Assembly: GCA_938045435.1 (NCBI GenBank)
Contig: CALIBA010000299.1
Location: 1-6,743 of the forward strand
DNA: 6,743 bases
Reading direction: 5' to 3'
Source of the DNA: an uncultured Selenomonas sp.
GTDB lineage: Bacteria > Bacillota > Negativicutes > Selenomonadales > Selenomonadaceae
Positions within the stretch are counted from its first letter, which is position 1. The number at the start of each line of letters is the position of its first letter. Positions 1 through 6,437 of the stretch are shown here, piece by piece. The position numbers and the translations under genes were made by a program. Under the pieces are notes generated by a model. It was given only the letters and a program-made list of their open reading frames with translations. It ran no database searches and was not told where the DNA came from.

Positions 1-1
1 C

Positions 2-676
2 GCAGGCGGGCGGGCAACCGTCAGCCAGCAGATCGTGCGCGTTGACCGTGAGTGGCATACAAAACCAGGCAAATGCTCTGAGGAGGCACTTCTTTCCTAT
101 GTGTGTGGGGCTCTGCCCAAGGTGCGCGGCGTGGTTCTCTCAGACTACGGTTCGGGGACGGTGACGGCGCACATCCGCCGTACGGTCATTGATGCCGCGC
201 GGGCGGCAGGGATCCCGAGCATCGTGGACTCGCGTTATGACATCCTCAGCTATGAGGGGGTTGGCTATGTCAAGCAAAACGATGCGGAGCTTGCCGCGGC
301 GCTCGGGCGCAGCCTGTCTTCAGAGGAGGAACTCTATGCGGCGGGGCGGGAGCTAAAGATGCGTCTTCGTGCGGACGGCGTGCTGATTACGCGTGGGGAG
401 AAGGGGATGACGCTCTTTCTCTCAGATGGCGCGGCGATTGATATTCCTGTGAGCGACCACAGTGAGATCTTTGATGTCTCGGGTGCGGGCGATACCTGCG
501 TCGCAGCGATGTTGCTCGCCCTTGCGGCGGGTGTTGCGCCCGTTACGGCGGCGCGTCTTAGCAACTATGCCTCGGGGATTGCTGTGCGAAAGCGCGGGAC
601 GGCGACGGTATCGCAGACAGAACTGCGCGCGGCCGTCGCGGGAGCCGCAAAGGAAGAAGGAGGCGGCATATGCTGA
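2..676 (+). CDS. PfkB-family sugar kinase, divergent heptose-7-phosphate kinase (RfaE1-like) paralogue, 5' partial
   Basis: C-terminal part of a ribokinase/PfkB-fold kinase; the frame is open to the left edge, so about 110 N-terminal residues are missing compared with the complete paralogue at 5436-6437. 224 codons are visible. Seen: a QQIVRVDRE segment at 26-52 matching QQMLRLDFE in the paralogue, SDYGSG at 140-157 (SDYGKG in the paralogue), and the PfkB signature GAGDT at 482-496, whose Asp is the family's catalytic base. The ATP-site region therefore looks intact. Odd: the DPKG motif of RfaE1 is replaced by VDSRYD (224-241) and TPNxxE by QNDAE (275-289), so substrate or specificity may differ. 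It overlaps rfaE2 by 7 bases, as if a bifunctional HldE had been split. Probably a kinase acting on heptose 7-phosphate or a similar sugar phosphate; the family is sure, the substrate is not. Confidence 0.85.
   Translation, partial: AGGRATVSQQIVRVDREWHTKPGKCSEEALLSYVCGALPKVRGVVLSDYGSGTVTAHIRRTVIDAARAAGIPSIVDSRYDILSYEGVGYVKQNDAELAAALGRSLSSEEELYAAGRELKMRLRADGVLITRGEKGMTLFLSDGAAIDIPVSDHSEIFDVSGAGDTCVAAMLLALAAGVAPVTAARLSNYASGIAVRKRGTATVSQTELRAAVAGAAKEEGGGIC
657..663 (+). promoter_or_regulatory. Ribosome binding site of rfaE2
   Basis: AAGGAGG lies 6 bases before the ATG at 670, inside the last codons of the upstream kinase gene. It is a near-perfect Shine-Dalgarno sequence and fixes the rfaE2 start even though the two reading frames overlap by 7 bases (ATG at 670, upstream TGA at 674-676). 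Confidence 0.85.
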
Positions 677-1134
677 TCCCGGGGGATCACATCGAAGCGT
701 TTGCAAATGCCCTGCGTGCGGCAGGGCAGCGCATCGTTTTTACAAACGGCTGTTTTGACATTCTGCATGCGGGACATGTACGCTATCTCGCTGCGGCGCG
801 TGCACACGGCGATGTGCTCATCCTTGGCCTGAACAGCGATGCGTCCGTGCGGCGGCTCAAGGGGGCAACGCGTCCCGTCAATGATGAGCGCGACCGTGCG
901 GAGGTCGTCGGTGCACTGCAATCGGTGGATGCGGTTGTCATCTTCGGCGAGGATACCGCAGAAACCCTCATTGCAAAGGTGCGTCCCAATGTTTATGTCA
1001 AAGGCGGCGACTACACCCGTGCGACGCTGCCCGAGGCGCGCATCGTAGAGGGGTATGGCGGCGCGGTGGTATTCATCCCGCTCGTTGCGGGCAAGTCAAC
1101 GACAGACACCATTCGCCGCATGCAGGAGCTTTAA
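670..1134 (+). CDS. rfaE2: D-glycero-beta-D-manno-heptose 1-phosphate adenylyltransferase (RfaE2, stand-alone HldE domain II)
   Basis: Cytoplasmic nucleotidyltransferase that joins heptose 1-phosphate and ATP to give ADP-D-glycero-D-manno-heptose and pyrophosphate. The 154 residues match the usual length of a separate RfaE2. Seen: TNGCFDILHAGHVRYL (residues 25-40) with the cytidylyltransferase-superfamily HxGH motif at 33-36; NSD (55-57); KGxxRP (64-69) followed by the conserved DERDRAEV; VKGGDY (110-115); and a C-terminal KSTT (142-145), matching the ISTT-type motif of this superfamily. Start chosen from the AAGGAGG site 6 bases upstream. It overlaps the preceding kinase by 7 bases and its stop directly abuts the next start codon, so translation is probably coupled on both sides. 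In E. coli the same activity is the C-terminal domain of HldE; here it is a separate protein. Confidence 0.95.
   Translation: MLIPGDHIEAFANALRAAGQRIVFTNGCFDILHAGHVRYLAAARAHGDVLILGLNSDASVRRLKGATRPVNDERDRAEVVGALQSVDAVVIFGEDTAETLIAKVRPNVYVKGGDYTRATLPEARIVEGYGGAVVFIPLVAGKSTTDTIRRMQEL
1124..1128 (+). promoter_or_regulatory. Ribosome binding site supporting a TTG start
   Basis: AGGAG lies 6 bases upstream of the TTG at 1135, within the final codons of rfaE2. It supports initiation at the unusual TTG, which directly follows the rfaE2 TAA (1132-1134). Confidence 0.75.
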
Positions 1135-2187
1135 TTGAACGCATTTCTTCTTATCAGGCTCTCTGCCATGGGGGATGCCGTGCACGCGATTCCCGTTGCC
1201 CATGCGCTCAAGGAGACGTATCCAAAGGCACATCTGACATGGGTCGTGGAGCCGATTGCCGAGGGCGTTGTGCGCATGTGCCCGGCGGTGGATGAGATCA
1301 TTGTCCTCCCCAAAAAAGAGCTGCGCACATGGGCAGGTCTGCGGCGACATTTTTTGCCGCTGCGCCGCCTTCTGCGCAGGCGCCGCTATGATGCGTCGAT
1401 TGACCTGCAGGGGCTGTTTAAGTCGGCGGCCGTTGCGTTCCTGGTGCGTGCAGACCAAAAGATCGGCATTGGTGTGATGCGTGAGCTTGCCTGGCTCATC
1501 TCACGGCGGATTCCAAGTGCGCATCGAGAGGGGCATGTGGTCGAGCAGAATCTCGATGTCGTGCGTGCGCTTGGGTGCAGGGTGGATGCGGTGCGGTTCC
1601 CTGTGACGATTCCAGAAGAAGCCGTACGCAGTGTGCATGAAAAGCGGCACGCACGCTGCGGCAGAGGGGCCTATGCCGCACTCATTATTGGGGCGAGTTG
1701 GGCGAACAAACGATGGCCGACGGCGTATTTTGCAGAGCTTGCACACCGTCTGCGTACCTGCGGGCTCACGCCGATCATGGTGGGCGGCGGTGCGGTGGAT
1801 GCTGCGCGTGCTGAGGAAATCGCTGCGGCGGCAGCGGAGGAGGTGCCCTCGCTCGTCAACGCGACCTCGTTTCCGGAGCTGGCGGCGCTCCTGCGCGATG
1901 CACGTATCGTCATCGGCGGCGATACAGGCCCGACGCACTTATCGGATGCACTCGGTACGCCGACGCTGATGCTCATGGGATGTCTGCCGGCTGCGCGCAA
2001 CGGTCTTTATCATGCGCCGCAGAATGTGCTCGTCGTCGAGCGTCCCTGTGCGCCCTGTGGTAAGCGTGTCTGCGCGCTCGGGCTGGACTGTCTGGATGAT
2101 ATCGCGCCCACACGCGTGATGGCCGCAGTCACGCGTTTAATGGCAGAGACAGCGCAGGAGGGTGTGGACGGTGTGGGAGATTCATGA
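1135..2187 (+). CDS. waaC: GT9 glycosyltransferase, lipopolysaccharide heptosyltransferase I-like
   Basis: Predicted cytoplasmic-face GT-B enzyme moving heptose from ADP-heptose to the LPS inner core. 350 residues, normal for GT9. Seen: N-terminal FLLIRLSAMGDAVHAIP (4-20), whose Gly-Asp (13-14) is the acceptor-side catalytic Asp of the family; DLQGLFKSA (90-98), resembling the GL-KSA motif of WaaC; GASWANKRWP (186-195) with a Lys expected to contact the donor phosphates; GGDTGPTHL (261-269), the donor-binding D-T/S-G-x-x-H motif. A Cys cluster follows (C305, C308, C313, C319). The TTG start is chosen because the family's N-terminal strand begins immediately after it and an AGGAG lies 6 bases upstream. 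It directly abuts rfaE2. The GL-KSA motif favours heptosyltransferase I over II; GT9 membership is near certain, the exact acceptor is not, and the symbol is by resemblance only. Confidence 0.88.
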   Translation: MNAFLLIRLSAMGDAVHAIPVAHALKETYPKAHLTWVVEPIAEGVVRMCPAVDEIIVLPKKELRTWAGLRRHFLPLRRLLRRRRYDASIDLQGLFKSAAVAFLVRADQKIGIGVMRELAWLISRRIPSAHREGHVVEQNLDVVRALGCRVDAVRFPVTIPEEAVRSVHEKRHARCGRGAYAALIIGASWANKRWPTAYFAELAHRLRTCGLTPIMVGGGAVDAARAEEIAAAAAEEVPSLVNATSFPELAALLRDARIVIGGDTGPTHLSDALGTPTLMLMGCLPAARNGLYHAPQNVLVVERPCAPCGKRVCALGLDCLDDIAPTRVMAAVTRLMAETAQEGVDGVGDS

Positions 2188-2193
2188 GAGGAG
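2187..2193 (+). promoter_or_regulatory. Ribosome binding site of the LTA-synthase-like gene
   Basis: AGAGGAG begins at the last base of the upstream stop codon and ends 9 bases before the ATG at 2203. A second in-frame ATG follows at 2206 (spacing 12), so the start could be one codon later; 2203 has the better spacing. Confidence 0.7.
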
Positions 2194-2202
2194 CATGAGC
2201 CG

Positions 2203-4233
2203 ATGATGCGGATTACACGATATGGATATGAGGAGGACGGACGGCTTGAGGCATTCTATGCGTCGCTTCAGCGCGATGTAAAGCTGTTTGTCTTTATTTT
2301 GCTGACACTCTGCATCTATCGCGCGTATTTCATGTATTATATGGCGGGCTATATGACACCGGGGACGGGGACAGGCGACATTGCCCTCGCTCTTATCACG
2401 GGGCTTCGGCTCTCGTTTAAGACAGCGGGCGCCGCTGTACTGCCCGCATTTTTGTTCTGTACGCTGCCCGTGCTCATTTCGCCGCAGTTTTCTCGTGCCC
2501 TTGGGCGTCTGCGCCTTGCCTGGGGCACGCTTGCGATCTTTGTCTTTGCGGTGCTCTTTCAGGCGCGGTTCCCCTTTTACCGCCAGTTCCAGTCAACCTT
2601 CCATATGCAGGTGGCGGCGGGGCTGCATGATGATGTCACGGCAATTTTTATGACGATGCTTCAGGAATACGGGCTTCTCTGGCGCCTTGGTATTGCACTT
2701 TTGCTGACGCTCGTTTCGTTCGTCCTTCTGCGGTACTTGCTGTGCTCGCGCGGGACATACCCGCTGCCGCGCCTTTGGGGGTTGCAGCGCGTTTTCTTTG
2801 CGTGCGGGCTGGTGCTCCTCATTGCGGCGGTCAGTGTTTTTCTCCGGTTCGGCGGCAGTTTTACCTATGGCAGCGGAGTGAACTGGGAGAATGCAGGCGT
2901 CACGAGCGATATGTTCCTCAATGAATGTATTCTCGATGACGGGCAGGCACTCTATCGTGCACGCGCTATGCAAAAGCGTATTGCGGGCGGTGACATCACG
3001 GGGGTTGAAAAGGACCAGGTACGCACCCTTGCCGCACAGGCGGCAGGACATCAAGGGTGCGGCGATACGCTGACGCCGTATCTGACGCGCACGGCGCACG
3101 GTTCGCGCCTACCGAAGCCGCGACATATCTTCATCATCCTCGGGGAAACCTATGCCCAGTGGCCCATGCTCGATGCTTATGCACATCTGCATGTTGCAGA
3201 CGGCATCAAGGGCTTGACGAAGGAGCCGAATGCGTATTATTCGCGCCGCTTTATGCCGAACGGGGATTTCACCTCGGTTGCGATTACAGGCGTGGTGACG
3301 GGGCTGTCCGATGTCAATATGCACGTCAACTATCAGCCGCGCAGCCTGCACGAAGTCTATCCGACGGCCATGGCGCCGCAGTTTCAAAAACTCGGTTATG
3401 CGGTGGATTTTTGGTATGGCGGGGTGCCCTCATGGGAGGGGATGAACCGCTTTACACTGGCGCAGGGCTTTGACCATTTCTATGGGTATCCGGATTTTCA
3501 TGCAGAGAAGGTGAATACGTGGGGGACCTCGGATGGGCAGCTTTTTGCAGCACTCGGCGCGCATCTTGCAGATGAGCCGCCGACGGTGCACCTCATCATG
3601 ACGGTGTCGAACCATCCGCCCTATAATATTGATGTGGAGGCGGAGGGGTTTGATCTTATGGAGGCGCGTGCAAAGACAGCTGCGCTTGCAAATGCAGACG
3701 ACCCCGACCAGCTCGCCATCGAGCTTGGGCACTACTGGTACATGGATCGGGTCGTGACAAACTTCGTACATGAGACCATGGCGAAATACCCGGACAGCCT
3801 ATTTGTCATCACGGGCGATCACGCCGTACGTATGAATCCATCGCGTACGCCCACGATGTACGAGTTCCAAAGTGTGCCGTTCGTGCTCTATGGGCAGGGC
3901 GTTACACCGAAGATTCTGCCGCCCGATGCGGTCGGGGGGCATACGAATATCGTCCCCACGCTCATAGAACTGATCGCGCCCGCGGGCTTTACTTATGTAT
4001 CCATTGCGCCGAGCCTGACGGAAAGCAGCATGGGGGCGGCGTTCAACCGCGACTACTTCCTCACAGGCAATGTGATGGGGATGGTAAATGAGGAGCGCAC
4101 CGAGGTTCTTCCGGGGGGGAAGGAGCCGCCTGATACGGCGGCAGTCTATGATGTGCTGCGTAAGCGCCTTGCGATTTTGCGGACGCTTTCATGGCAGCTC
4201 ATCACGCATGGAGATACACTGGAGGGGCAATGA
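2203..4233 (+). CDS. LTA synthase/sulfatase-family membrane phosphotransferase
   Basis: 676 residues, close to the LtaS family size. Five hydrophobic segments (about 27-49, 72-92, 106-124, 158-181, 196-214) precede a large extracytoplasmic domain. The domain has the alkaline-phosphatase/sulfatase metal site and LtaS-like catalytic residues: GET (E315), DFTS with candidate nucleophile T357, W411 in YGGVPSW, H471 in SNHPPY, and TGDH (D539, H540). Spacing from T357 to W411 (54) and to H471 (114) closely follows S. aureus LtaS (T300, W354, H416, from memory). LtaS polymerises glycerol phosphate from phosphatidylglycerol; relatives (OpgB, EptA-like) move phosphoglycerol or phosphoethanolamine onto glycans or lipid A. 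Lying between two heptosyltransferase genes in an LPS cluster, it more likely decorates the LPS core or another envelope glycan than makes LTA. That is inference; donor and acceptor are unknown. It ends with an ATGA overlap into the next gene. Confidence 0.9.
   Translation: MMRITRYGYEEDGRLEAFYASLQRDVKLFVFILLTLCIYRAYFMYYMAGYMTPGTGTGDIALALITGLRLSFKTAGAAVLPAFLFCTLPVLISPQFSRALGRLRLAWGTLAIFVFAVLFQARFPFYRQFQSTFHMQVAAGLHDDVTAIFMTMLQEYGLLWRLGIALLLTLVSFVLLRYLLCSRGTYPLPRLWGLQRVFFACGLVLLIAAVSVFLRFGGSFTYGSGVNWENAGVTSDMFLNECILDDGQALYRARAMQKRIAGGDITGVEKDQVRTLAAQAAGHQGCGDTLTPYLTRTAHGSRLPKPRHIFIILGETYAQWPMLDAYAHLHVADGIKGLTKEPNAYYSRRFMPNGDFTSVAITGVVTGLSDVNMHVNYQPRSLHEVYPTAMAPQFQKLGYAVDFWYGGVPSWEGMNRFTLAQGFDHFYGYPDFHAEKVNTWGTSDGQLFAALGAHLADEPPTVHLIMTVSNHPPYNIDVEAEGFDLMEARAKTAALANADDPDQLAIELGHYWYMDRVVTNFVHETMAKYPDSLFVITGDHAVRMNPSRTPTMYEFQSVPFVLYGQGVTPKILPPDAVGGHTNIVPTLIELIAPAGFTYVSIAPSLTESSMGAAFNRDYFLTGNVMGMVNEERTEVLPGGKEPPDTAAVYDVLRKRLAILRTLSWQLITHGDTLEGQ
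4113..4119 (+). repeat. G7 homopolymer inside the LTA-synthase-like gene
   Basis: Seven consecutive G at codons 637-639 (CCG GGG GGG), after the catalytic domain. A G6 run lies further upstream at 3934-3939. The reading frame is intact here. A slip at G7 would change only the last ~38 residues, while one at G6 would remove the C-terminal ~97 residues. Confidence 0.6.
4221..4225 (+). promoter_or_regulatory. Ribosome binding site deciding the start of the second heptosyltransferase gene
   Basis: GGAGG within GGAGGGG lies 4 bases before the ATG at 4230. No such site precedes the in-frame ATG at 4191, so this site picks 4230, whose ATG overlaps the upstream TGA (ATGA). Confidence 0.7.
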
Positions 4234-5411
4234 GTCTCTATCAGAACATTCTCGTCATCCATCTGATGCATCTCGGGGACTTGATGCTTGTGACGCCCGT
4301 CCTGCGGACACTCCGCTGCACCTATCCGGCAGCGCGGATCACACTGCTCGCCGATGAGAAGCTGGCGGATATTGTGTGCGAGAACCAAAATGTCGATCGC
4401 TGCCTCTTCATCGACAAGAAGGGGAAGGATCGCAGCCTCTTTGGGCTGTTGCGGTTTGCATGGCGGCTGCGCCGCGAAAAGTATGACCTCGTCATCAATC
4501 TGCACCGCAATGAGCGCCCCTCGCTGCTCGCAGCACTGAGCGGCGGCAGGCGTATTGTCGGCTATGCAAAACCGGGCTTTTCTCTGCTTTTTGATGCCGT
4601 CAGCCCCAACCGCAACCTCGATATGCACGAAGTCCATTCGCATTATATGGCGCTGCGGGAGGCGGGGGTCATCCGTGCGGTTTATGATGCGGGGCTTGAG
4701 ATGTGGGTTCCTCCCGCGGCGGAGGCGGAGGCAGCACGTCTCTTTGCTGCGCATTTTGCGCCCGGGGACAAGGTGATCGCGCTCAACATCGGCGCGAGCT
4801 GGCGAACGAAGCGCTGGGTGGATGCTTACTTTGCCTCTGTTGCAGATACCTATCTCACACGCGGTTATCATATCGCTGTCCTTGGCGGGCCGATGGATGT
4901 GGATATTGTTCATGACTGCATCGCACAGATGAAAGAGAAGGAGAGTCCGCATCTGCACATCTTTACGGGGAAAGTCAGCCTTGGTGTGCTCGCGGGGCTG
5001 CTTCGGCGCTGCATTCTCTTTATCACGACGGATTCTGGCCCTATGCATATCGGTGTTGCCATGCATGTGCCTCTTGTCTGTATGTTCGGCGCTTCGCCCA
5101 TTCCGGGATTTTATCCGTATGACAGCAGGGATTTTTCGATTCGTGCGCCCGTGCGTTGTCACCCGTGCAGACTGCACGAATGTCCGCTCCACGGGGATGA
5201 ATATATGAAATGTATGGTGCGTATGCCGCCGGGGTTGATTATGCAGTATGCTGACAAGCTGCTTGCAGAAACCTGTGAGCGTCCCGCCTATGAACTCCCC
5301 GCCCCAGCGGATTTTGAGACACGGGTTGTAGAGATGGCGGATGGTGTATTCGCGCTTGCACCCAAGGGGGCAGCGGGTCGGGTCGTCCGTCCGGTTCTAC
5401 CGGAGAAATAA
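4230..5411 (+). CDS. GT9 glycosyltransferase, lipopolysaccharide heptosyltransferase (WaaF/WaaQ-like)
   Basis: Second GT-B heptosyltransferase-like enzyme, 393 residues. Seen: NILVIHLMHLGDLMLVTPVL (6-25) with the family's Gly-Asp (16-17); YDLVINL (85-91); NIGASWRTKRW (187-196) including K194; TTDSGPMHIGVA (266-277), the donor-binding D-S-G-x-x-H motif; then MFGASP. A Cys cluster C310, C313, C318, C328 parallels that of the GT9 enzyme at 1135-2187. The N-terminal region, HxGD-x-L-x-x-TPV followed by a run of ENQNVD type, recalls E. coli WaaQ (heptosyltransferase III), whereas the DSGPMH motif occurs in both WaaF and WaaQ, so the position of the heptose added is open. Beyond about residue 350 there is a tail of ~40 residues rich in Ala, Pro and Val with no recognised motif. 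ATG 4230 is preferred over the in-frame ATG 4191 because it has an SD and the family N-terminus starts there. Probably adds the second or a later heptose. Confidence 0.87.
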   Translation: MSLYQNILVIHLMHLGDLMLVTPVLRTLRCTYPAARITLLADEKLADIVCENQNVDRCLFIDKKGKDRSLFGLLRFAWRLRREKYDLVINLHRNERPSLLAALSGGRRIVGYAKPGFSLLFDAVSPNRNLDMHEVHSHYMALREAGVIRAVYDAGLEMWVPPAAEAEAARLFAAHFAPGDKVIALNIGASWRTKRWVDAYFASVADTYLTRGYHIAVLGGPMDVDIVHDCIAQMKEKESPHLHIFTGKVSLGVLAGLLRRCILFITTDSGPMHIGVAMHVPLVCMFGASPIPGFYPYDSRDFSIRAPVRCHPCRLHECPLHGDEYMKCMVRMPPGLIMQYADKLLAETCERPAYELPAPADFETRVVEMADGVFALAPKGAAGRVVRPVLPEK

Positions 5412-5424
5412 TTTCTAAACAGAT

Positions 5425-5429
5425 AGGAG
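5425..5429 (+). promoter_or_regulatory. Ribosome binding site of rfaE1 in the longest gap of the window
   Basis: AGGAG lies 6 bases before the ATG at 5436. It sits in the 24-base gap 5412-5435, the largest between genes here. The gap is AT-richer than its surroundings but shows no inverted repeat with a T-run and no convincing -35/-10 pair, so rfaE1 is probably read from the same transcript. Confidence 0.75.
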
Positions 5430-5435
5430 CGTTTC

Positions 5436-6437
5436 ATGGATATGACGAGAATCCGCGCAGTCGTTGCGGAAAAGAGCATGCGCAGCAGCATCCTCGTGGT
5501 TGGCGATGTTATGCTGGATAAGTACTATACGGGAGATGTCACGCGCATTTCACCTGAGGCACCTGTGCCGATCACGCATGTGAAGGGGACGCGTGAGACG
5601 CTCGGCGGCGCAGCGAACGTCGCGCATAATCTGGCGCTGCTTGGGACGAATGTCAGCATCGCGGGCTTCGTTGGTGATGACGCACATTGCAGAAGTCTCT
5701 TGGAAAAACTCACGGCACGCGGCATCGACTATGAGGGGCTCATTCATACGGATCGCCCCACGACCACCAAAATTCGTGTCATTGGAGGCCATCAGCAGAT
5801 GCTGCGCCTGGACTTTGAGGACGCGAGTCCCGTAAACAGCGCATATGCGGAGCAGTATCTTGGCTACATCGACCGAAAGCTCAACGAAAGCCTTGACTGC
5901 ATCATCATTTCCGACTATGGCAAAGGATCCTGCACAGAGTATGCATGTCGGCACATCATCAGCGCTGCCCATGACCACGGCGTGCCCGTCATCATCGACC
6001 CCAAGGGCGCACAGTGGGCGAAGTATAAAGAGGCGGACTACATTACGCCGAACCTCAAAGAGGTGAACGAGATCCTCCTTGAGCCAATAGAGAATGAAGA
6101 CTTTCCGGTGGAAAAGGCCGCGCGTTATGTGATGCGCAAATTCAGTATACGCAATGTGATCCTCACGCGCTCGGCCAAAGGGCTGTCTCTCATCCATGGG
6201 GAGGAGGTCGTCCATATTCCGACACAGGCACAGGAGGTCTTTGATATATCTGGTGCAGGCGATACGGTGATCGCGGTCTTTGGGCTTGCGCTTGCGGGCG
6301 GGCTCAGCCCGGCAGATGGCGCATTCCTCGCCAATCTTGCTGCGAGTGTCGTCGTCTCCAAGCTCGGTACTTACGCCGTAAGCCGTGAGGAGCTTCTAAA
6401 GGTGCTTGACCAGCAGGCAGAAAGGAATCCAACATGA
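5436..6437 (+). CDS. rfaE1: D-glycero-beta-D-manno-heptose-7-phosphate kinase (RfaE1, stand-alone HldE domain I)
   Basis: Cytoplasmic PfkB/ribokinase-fold enzyme making heptose 1,7-bisphosphate from heptose 7-phosphate and ATP. 333 residues, normal for a separate HldE domain I. Seen in order: VVGDVMLDKYYTGDVTRISPEAPVPI (residues 21-46; start VVGD, end APVPI), typical of this family; the first PfkB signature region GGAANVAHNLALLG (57-70); TTTKIRV (109-115) and QQMLRLDFE (120-128); SDYGKG (159-164); DPKG (188-191); TPNLKE (204-209); and the second PfkB signature DISGAGDT (270-277) with catalytic Asp276. All hallmark motifs of genuine RfaE1 are present, unlike the divergent paralogue at the left edge, so this is the better candidate for the main pathway kinase. 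The start is supported by AGGAG 6 bases upstream. It overlaps hldD by ATGA, pairing the kinase with the final epimerase. Confidence 0.95.
   Translation: MDMTRIRAVVAEKSMRSSILVVGDVMLDKYYTGDVTRISPEAPVPITHVKGTRETLGGAANVAHNLALLGTNVSIAGFVGDDAHCRSLLEKLTARGIDYEGLIHTDRPTTTKIRVIGGHQQMLRLDFEDASPVNSAYAEQYLGYIDRKLNESLDCIIISDYGKGSCTEYACRHIISAAHDHGVPVIIDPKGAQWAKYKEADYITPNLKEVNEILLEPIENEDFPVEKAARYVMRKFSIRNVILTRSAKGLSLIHGEEVVHIPTQAQEVFDISGAGDTVIAVFGLALAGGLSPADGAFLANLAASVVVSKLGTYAVSREELLKVLDQQAERNPT
6421..6426 (+). promoter_or_regulatory. Ribosome binding site of hldD
   Basis: AAAGGA ends 7 bases before the ATG at 6434, within the last codons of rfaE1. It is weaker than the other sites in the cluster; the ATGA overlap suggests that hldD also gains from ribosomes finishing rfaE1. 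Confidence 0.6.

Noticed and set aside
35..37. GTG as the start of the first kinase
   Set aside because: The frame continues without a stop to the left edge, and the upstream codons encode residues (SQQI) that align with the RfaE1 paralogue, so this is an internal Val codon.
1308..1317. C4A6 run as a programmed frameshift site
   Set aside because: In the reading frame (CTC CCC AAA AAA GAG) it does not form a standard X-XXY-YYZ slippery heptamer, and the protein continues in frame with normal GT9 sequence.
2195..2206. Tiny frame ATG-AGC-CGA-TGA ending across the start of the LTA-synthase-like gene
   Set aside because: Its ATG is only 1 base from the SD, too close for normal initiation; probably chance.
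2593..3099. Minus-strand open frame of 168 codons
   Set aside because: Antisense to the membrane and linker part of the LTA-synthase-like gene; the composition (Arg, Lys, Gln, Pro) is that of a complement shadow.
4191..4229. ATG at 4191 as the start of the second heptosyltransferase, adding 13 residues
   Set aside because: No Shine-Dalgarno before it, it lies well inside the upstream gene, and the GT9 N-terminal strand begins just after the ATG at 4230, which has GGAGG upstream.
4146..5192. Long open frame of 348 codons on the minus strand
   Set aside because: It lies antisense to the second heptosyltransferase gene, which has clear family motifs throughout. The antisense product is rich in Arg, His and Pro with no recognisable domain; such frames arise by chance opposite GC-rich genes.
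5412..5435. Promoter or terminator in the gap before rfaE1
   Set aside because: Only 24 bases, no stem-loop followed by T residues, and no properly spaced -35/-10 pair; only an SD is supported.
5550..6215. Minus-strand open frame of 221 codons
   Set aside because: Antisense to rfaE1, whose PfkB motifs cover the same stretch; no recognisable protein motif.
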